From Natronococcus occultus SP4 (GTDB lineage: Archaea > Halobacteriota > Halobacteria > Halobacteriales > Natrialbaceae), in contig NC_019974.1 of NCBI RefSeq assembly GCF_000328685.1, forward strand, positions 2,223,001 through 2,287,000: a DNA stretch of 64,000 nt. Reading direction: 5' to 3'. The notes under the pieces were generated by a model that did no database searches, was not told the DNA's origin, and worked only from the letters and a program-made list of their open reading frames with translations. Shown here in pieces: positions 59,698 to 64,000 of the stretch; positions within the stretch are counted from its first letter, which is position 1, and each line of letters starts with the position of its first letter. Position numbers and translations under genes: made by a program.

Positions 59698-60693
59698 ATG
59701 ACCATCCGAATCGGATTCACCGGCGACGTCATGCTCGGCCGGGTCGTCGATGACCGCCAGCAGCGCCGTCCCGTCGACGCGGTGTGGGGGAACGTCCTCG
59801 ATCGGTTACGGGAGCTCGACGGCCTGGTGATCAATCTCGAATGCGTCCTCTCGAAACGCGGGACGAAATGGCGACGCACGCGCCGACCGTTTCATTTCCG
59901 TGCGGATCCCGACTGGGCCGTCCCGGCCCTCGAGCGCGCGGGCGTCGACTGCTGTACGCTGGCGAACAACCACGTACTCGACTACGAGGAGACCGCACTG
60001 TGCGATACCCTCGATCGTCTCGACGAGGCGCGGATCGCCCGGACAGGTGCGGGTGAAACGATCGAGGACGCCCTCGAGCCCGCGGTCGTCTCGACGGACG
60101 GGCTCGAGGTCGCGGTCGTCTCGTTGACCGACAACACCCCCGAGTACGCGGCCGAGGAGGACTCTCCCGGAACCGCCTGGATCGAGATCGACCACGAGGA
60201 CGCGGCGACGAGACGGCGCGTCCGCGAGGCGCTTGAGGACGCCCGCAGGGTGGAGCCGGACCTGCTTGTCGCCTCGCTACACTGGGGGCCGAACATGGTC
60301 ACGGAGCCGCCCGCGTCGTTCCGCGAGTTCGGTCGCTGGCTGATCGAGGCGGGCGTCGACGTCGTCCACGGCCACAGCGCCCACGTCTTCCAGGGGATCG
60401 AACTCCACGAGGGTCGTCCGATCCTCTACGACACGGGCGACTTCGTCGACGACTACGCGGTCGATCCGGAGCTTCGCAACGATCGGAGCTTCCTGTTCGT
60501 ACTGGAGCTGGGTGACGACGGGGAGCTGCTCGAGCTTCGCCTCTACCCGACCGAAATCGAGGACTGTGCGGTCCACGAGGCGAGCCCCGAGGCCGCCGAC
60601 TGGTCCCGCGATCGGATGCGGGAGCTGTCGGACCCGTTCGGAACCGCGTTCGAACGGGACGAGGCTGCGCTGGTCCTGTCGCTCGGGGACTGA
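59698..60693 (+). CDS. CapA-family protein (PGA synthesis/metallophosphatase-like)
   Basis: A 331 aa calcineurin-like CapA-family protein. Metal-binding and signature motifs are RIGFTGDVMLGRVVDDRQQR, LVINLECVLSKRG, CTLANNHVLDYEETALCDTL, LVASLHWGPNMVTEPPASFR and VDVVHGHSAHVFQGIELHEG. In bacteria CapA/PgsA helps make poly-gamma-glutamate capsules, a polymer also made by some Natrialba. No capB or capC is in the window, so capsule synthesis is only a possibility. There is no signal peptide, unlike bacterial CapA. Confidence 0.87.
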   Translation: MTIRIGFTGDVMLGRVVDDRQQRRPVDAVWGNVLDRLRELDGLVINLECVLSKRGTKWRRTRRPFHFRADPDWAVPALERAGVDCCTLANNHVLDYEETALCDTLDRLDEARIARTGAGETIEDALEPAVVSTDGLEVAVVSLTDNTPEYAAEEDSPGTAWIEIDHEDAATRRRVREALEDARRVEPDLLVASLHWGPNMVTEPPASFREFGRWLIEAGVDVVHGHSAHVFQGIELHEGRPILYDTGDFVDDYAVDPELRNDRSFLFVLELGDDGELLELRLYPTEIEDCAVHEASPEAADWSRDRMRELSDPFGTAFERDEAALVLSLGD

Positions 60694-60794
60694 CCGACGT
60701 CATCGGTGCGCTCGAGTCCGCCTCACGGGAGTCCGTCACGGCCGCCGCGGAGTTGGCAATCCTTAAGATAGCGACTCCGTTACACCGGGTTAGG

Positions 60795-61520
60795 ATGAAA
60801 GTGGTCGTTTCTATCGGCGGGAGTGTACTCGTCCCCGAGCCCGGGGCCGATCGGGTTGCCGAGCACGCCGCGGTTATCGATGACCTGGTCGGGGACGGCT
60901 GCCGGGTCGGGACCGTCGTCGGGGGTGGCGGCGTCGCCCGCGAGTACATCGGCGCCGCCCGCGAACTGGGAGCCAACGAGATCGAACTCGACAAGCTGGG
61001 GATCGACGTCACCCGGCTCAACGCGCGCTTGCTCATCGCCGCGCTCGGCGAGGACGCCGTCACCGCGCCGGCCGAGGACTACGAGGAGGCCGGCGAGGCG
61101 CTGCGACGGGGCGACGTCTCGGTGATGGGCGGGGTCGCCCCGGCCCAGACGACCGACGCCGTCGGCGCCGCCTTCGCGGAGTACGTCGACGCCGACCTGC
61201 TCGTCTACGCGACCAGCGTCCCCGGGGTCTACAGCGACGACCCCAACGAGGTCGACGACGCGACGAAGTACGACTCCCTCTCGGCGACGGAGCTGGTCGA
61301 CGTCATCGCCGGCCTGGAGATGAACGCCGGCTCCTCGGCGCCCGTCGACCTGCTTGCGGCCAAGATCATCGAGCGCTCCGGGATGCGGACGATCGTCCTC
61401 GACGGCACCGACCCCGACCGGATCTCGCGGGCGGTCCGTCACGGCGACCACGAGGGAACCGACGTCGTCCCCGACGGCGTCGGCGAGGAACCGACCTACT
61501 GGGCGAACGGGGAACGATGA
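60795..61520 (+). CDS. pyrH: Uridylate kinase
   Basis: A 241 aa amino acid kinase-fold enzyme that phosphorylates UMP to UDP. It starts MKVVVSIGGSVLVPEPGADR (phosphate-binding Gly loop) and contains GTVVGGGGVAREYIGAAREL, GDVSVMGGVAPAQTTDAVGA and YATSVPGVYSDDPNEVDDAT. Archaeal UMP kinases are of this short form. Its stop overlaps the lysS start by four bases (ATGA at 61517-61520), so translation is coupled. Confidence 0.94.
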   Translation: MKVVVSIGGSVLVPEPGADRVAEHAAVIDDLVGDGCRVGTVVGGGGVAREYIGAARELGANEIELDKLGIDVTRLNARLLIAALGEDAVTAPAEDYEEAGEALRRGDVSVMGGVAPAQTTDAVGAAFAEYVDADLLVYATSVPGVYSDDPNEVDDATKYDSLSATELVDVIAGLEMNAGSSAPVDLLAAKIIERSGMRTIVLDGTDPDRISRAVRHGDHEGTDVVPDGVGEEPTYWANGER

Positions 61521-63208
61521 GCGCCGACGAGAACGACGCGAACGACGGGGACGAACCGGACACCGAGAGCCCCTACACCCTCCAGCGCGAGGACGACGCG
61601 CGTCACGTCTTCTGGGCCGACGCGGTCGCCGACCGGGTCGAAAGGAGAGATCCCGACGAACCGATCGTGATCAAGGGCGGCATCTCGCCGTCGGGCGTTC
61701 CTCACCTGGGCAACGTCAACGAGGTGATGCGGGGGTACTACGTCGCCGAGGTGCTCCGTGAGCGCGGCCACGAGGTCAGCCAGGTGTTTACCGCCGACGA
61801 CCGTGACCCCCTCCGCAAGCTCCCTCGGACCCTCTGTGATCTCGACGGAGACCTCGTCGATCTGGGCGAGGTCGACGCGGGCGCGCTCGGCCGGAACCTC
61901 GGCTCGCCCTACACCGACATTCCGGACCCGTTCGGCTGCTGTGACTCCTACGGCGCGCACTTCTCGCAGATCATCCAGGACAGCGCCGACGCCGTCGACG
62001 TTCCGATCGAGATGGTCTCGACGACCGAGCTCTACACCGACGGCGAGTTCGACGACGTGACACAACACGTCCTCGCCAACCAGGATCGGGCCCGCGAGGT
62101 ACTCTCGCAGTACCAGGACAAGGTCGACGAGGAGTACGTCCCGTTCAACCCGATCTGTGAGGAGTGTGGCAAGATCACCGAGACCGTCACCGACGTCGAC
62201 TTAGCAACCGACCCTGCGACCGTCGACTACCGCTGTACCGACATGGACGCCGGCGACCGCACCATTGAGGGCTGTGGCCACGAGGGAACCGCCACCATCC
62301 GCGAGGGGAAGATGCCTTGGCGCTTCGAGTGGCCCGGCCAGTGGCAGGCCTTAGGCGTCGACTTCGAACCCTTCGGCAAGGACCACGCCGAGGGCTCCTG
62401 GCCAAGCGGCCAGGACGTCGCGCGCAACGTCCTCGAGACCGAGCCACCGGTGCCGATGGTCTACGAGTGGTTCACCCTCGACGGCGACCCCTTCTCCTCT
62501 TCCGAGGGCAACGTCATCCTCGTCTCGGACGTCCTCGAGCTGCTCGAACCCGAGGTGCTGCGGTACTTCTTCGCGAAGGACCCCTCGAAGGCGCGGGACT
62601 TCAGCGTCGAACGGCTCGACCAGCTCGTCGACGAGTTCGATCGCTTCGAGGCGACCTACTTCGGCGAGGTCGACGCCAGCGAGGACGAACGGGCCTTCGC
62701 GGAGCGGGTCTACCCCCTCGTCGTGGAGGAGCCCCGCGAGGACCGGATTCGGCTCCCCTACACGTTCGCCGCCGTGCTGGGGATGTTCGACGACCCCGAG
62801 CTGCGCGAGGAGGTCGCCCGCAAGGAAGGCCACATCCCCGAGGACGCCCCCGAGCGGGCCGTCGAGGACGCCCTGGCACGCGTCGAGCGGGCGCGCAACT
62901 GGGCGCGCCGAACCGGCAACGAGTTCGACTACGAGCTCAAGCGCAGCGCGATCCCCGACCACGAGTTCGACGCGACGACCGAGGACGCCCTCGACGAGCT
63001 CGCCGACTTCGTCGCGGCGGGCCACGAGCCCGACGAGATTCAGGGCGAGATCTACGAGACCGCAAAGCGCCACGACGTCGAGATCGGCGACTTCTTCGGG
63101 GCCGGCTACCGGCTCTTTTTCGACGAGGAGCAGGGGCCGAAGCTGGGCCCGTTCCTCGGCAAGCTCGACCGGGAGTTCGTCGTCGCGCGACTCCGGCGGG
63201 AGCGCTAA
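61517..63208 (+). CDS. lysS: Lysyl-tRNA synthetase, class I
   Basis: A 563 aa class I LysRS, the form used by many archaea instead of the class II enzyme. The HIGH-type motif is GGISPSGVPHLGNVNEVMRG, and the KMSKS-equivalent is GDPFSSSEGNVILVS. A zinc-ribbon-like insertion runs from NPICEECGKITETVTDVDLA to GCGHEGTATI. The helical C-terminal domain binds the anticodon stem. It is preceded by an overlapping pyrH. The acidic N-terminal stretch (DENDANDGDEPDTESPY) is a haloarchaeal extension. Confidence 0.96.
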   Translation: MSADENDANDGDEPDTESPYTLQREDDARHVFWADAVADRVERRDPDEPIVIKGGISPSGVPHLGNVNEVMRGYYVAEVLRERGHEVSQVFTADDRDPLRKLPRTLCDLDGDLVDLGEVDAGALGRNLGSPYTDIPDPFGCCDSYGAHFSQIIQDSADAVDVPIEMVSTTELYTDGEFDDVTQHVLANQDRAREVLSQYQDKVDEEYVPFNPICEECGKITETVTDVDLATDPATVDYRCTDMDAGDRTIEGCGHEGTATIREGKMPWRFEWPGQWQALGVDFEPFGKDHAEGSWPSGQDVARNVLETEPPVPMVYEWFTLDGDPFSSSEGNVILVSDVLELLEPEVLRYFFAKDPSKARDFSVERLDQLVDEFDRFEATYFGEVDASEDERAFAERVYPLVVEEPREDRIRLPYTFAAVLGMFDDPELREEVARKEGHIPEDAPERAVEDALARVERARNWARRTGNEFDYELKRSAIPDHEFDATTEDALDELADFVAAGHEPDEIQGEIYETAKRHDVEIGDFFGAGYRLFFDEEQGPKLGPFLGKLDREFVVARLRRER

Positions 63209-63282
63209 CGGGTTCTCCACCGTCGCCCGACGAGCTCCGGGCAACACAAACCATTTGAGAACCCCTCCCCCAACTACGATAG

Positions 63283-64000
63283 ATGCAATACGGCTCTCCC
63301 GCTTTCGTCTCGGTGCCGGAACTTTTCGGTTCGACGACGCTGACGTGGGTGCTGATCGGCCTTCTCGCCTACTGGTTCCTGATCCTCTCGCTTCGTAACG
63401 CCGGACTGCTGCCGAGCTACGTCGGAACACAGGGGCCGATCACGACGTTTCACACCACGCGTGGCCGAGCGTTTCTCGACTGGCTTTCCGGCCCGAAGCG
63501 GTTCTGGCGAGCGTGGGCTAACGCGGGGATCGGCATCGCGGTCGTCGTCATGGTCGCGATGTTCGGCTTTCTGCTGTTCGCGGCGATCGCCGCGCTGTCG
63601 GCGCCCCAGCCGACGTCCTCGGTCCAACAGCCACGGAACGTCCTGATCATCCCCGGTGTCAACGACTTTCTCCCGCTCTCCGCGACGCCGGGGATCGTCT
63701 TCGGGCTGCTCGTCGGGCTGGTCGTTCACGAGGGGGGCCACGGCCTGCTCTGTCGCGTCGAAGACATCGACATCGAGTCGATGGGTGTCGCGATGCTCGC
63801 GATCCTCCCGATCGGGGCCTTCGTCCAGCCCGACCAGGAGAGTAGCCAGGACGCCGATCGCGGAGCCCAGACGCGGATGTTCGCCGCCGGCGTCACCAAC
63901 AACTTCGCGATCACGATCGTCGCGTTCGCCCTGCTTTTCGGTCCGATCGTCGGCTCGATCGCCGTCGCCCCCGGCGCCGCAGTCGGCGGGGTCGCCCCCG
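63283..64000 (+). CDS. M50-family membrane metalloprotease, 3' end outside window
   Basis: Only the first 239 codons are present; the frame is open at the window end. The N-terminus MQYGSPAFVSVPELFGSTTL leads into a membrane helix (TWVLIGLLAYWFLILSLRNA) and a second one near residue 85. The HExxH active site is LLVGLVVHEGGHGLLCRVED at about residue 150. The remainder is expected to hold a PDZ-like domain and the Asp-Gly third ligand. It resembles the site-2 protease group; its target is unknown. Confidence 0.85.
   Translation, partial: MQYGSPAFVSVPELFGSTTLTWVLIGLLAYWFLILSLRNAGLLPSYVGTQGPITTFHTTRGRAFLDWLSGPKRFWRAWANAGIGIAVVVMVAMFGFLLFAAIAALSAPQPTSSVQQPRNVLIIPGVNDFLPLSATPGIVFGLLVGLVVHEGGHGLLCRVEDIDIESMGVAMLAILPIGAFVQPDQESSQDADRGAQTRMFAAGVTNNFAITIVAFALLFGPIVGSIAVAPGAAVGGVAP

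Noticed and set aside
1-64000. tRNA, rRNA or CRISPR arrays
   Set aside because: I looked through the intergenic gaps for cloverleaf-like sequences and regularly spaced repeats and recognised none. A covariance-model search would be needed to exclude a missed tRNA.

Overview
The window is chromosomal DNA of a haloarchaeon. The evidence is high GC, strongly acidic proteins, Tat-type lipoproteins, leaderless genes with a TATA-like box about 27 bases upstream of the start codon, archaeal translation and transcription proteins (aIF2 gamma, RpoE', Spt4, S6e, S19e, PDCD5), a class I lysyl-tRNA synthetase and a full archaellum cluster. Four tandem archaellin genes resemble the arrangement known from Natrialba magadii, so a Natrialbaceae-like organism is a reasonable guess, but only a guess.

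Layout. 1-6.5 kb: membrane hydrolase-like proteins, a cupredoxin lipoprotein, a VOC protein, dUTPase/dCTP deaminase, aconitase and a luciferase-like oxidoreductase. 6.46-8.07 kb: a solo tnpB element (IS1341 type, no tnpA) inserted directly after the stop codon of the luciferase-like gene. 8.1-18.5 kb: mostly minus-strand metabolic genes (amidase, sarcosine oxidase-like, asparagine synthetase-like, flavodoxin, beta-CASP nuclease), ending in a MATE exporter with its overlapping TetR regulator. 18.6-19.9 kb: ribosomal protein S6e, a conserved protein and a PadR regulator.

20.3-30.1 kb is the motility island. flaCE-flaF-flaG-flaH-flaI-flaJ are tightly packed on the minus strand behind a 23-codon leader ORF, followed by a stand-alone flaD/E-domain gene. 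Four archaellin genes diverge on the plus strand after a roughly 380 bp intergenic region. FlaH, FlaI and FlaJ form the motor and membrane platform, FlaF and FlaG the stator, FlaC/D/E the cytoplasmic switch link, and the archaellins the filament. No chemotaxis genes are in the window.

30.3-43.6 kb holds haloarchaeal genes of mixed or unknown role: lipoproteins, universal stress proteins, a DHH phosphoesterase, an AAA ATPase, a PHP hydrolase, a PhnP-like MBL enzyme, an Nramp-like transporter and small zinc-finger proteins. 43.7-46.7 kb is a conserved archaeal information-processing operon (aIF2 gamma, PIN protein, RpoE', Spt4, dephospho-CoA kinase). 46.8-64 kb carries a flavoprotein, a second MATE exporter, geranylgeranyl reductase, HisS, TspO, an S19e-PDCD5-PP-loop cluster, ThiL, two site-2-type proteases (the second cut by the window end), MoaE fused to a MobB-like domain, CapA, and an overlapping pyrH-lysS pair.

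No tRNA, rRNA or CRISPR array was recognised. The points most worth following up are the TnpB with an altered RuvC-II residue, the complete absence of N-glycosylation sequons in all four archaellins, the leaderless 23-codon ORF heading the archaellum operon, the TetR operator that covers its own start codon, and a palindromic element near 49 kb whose end matches the tnpB element.
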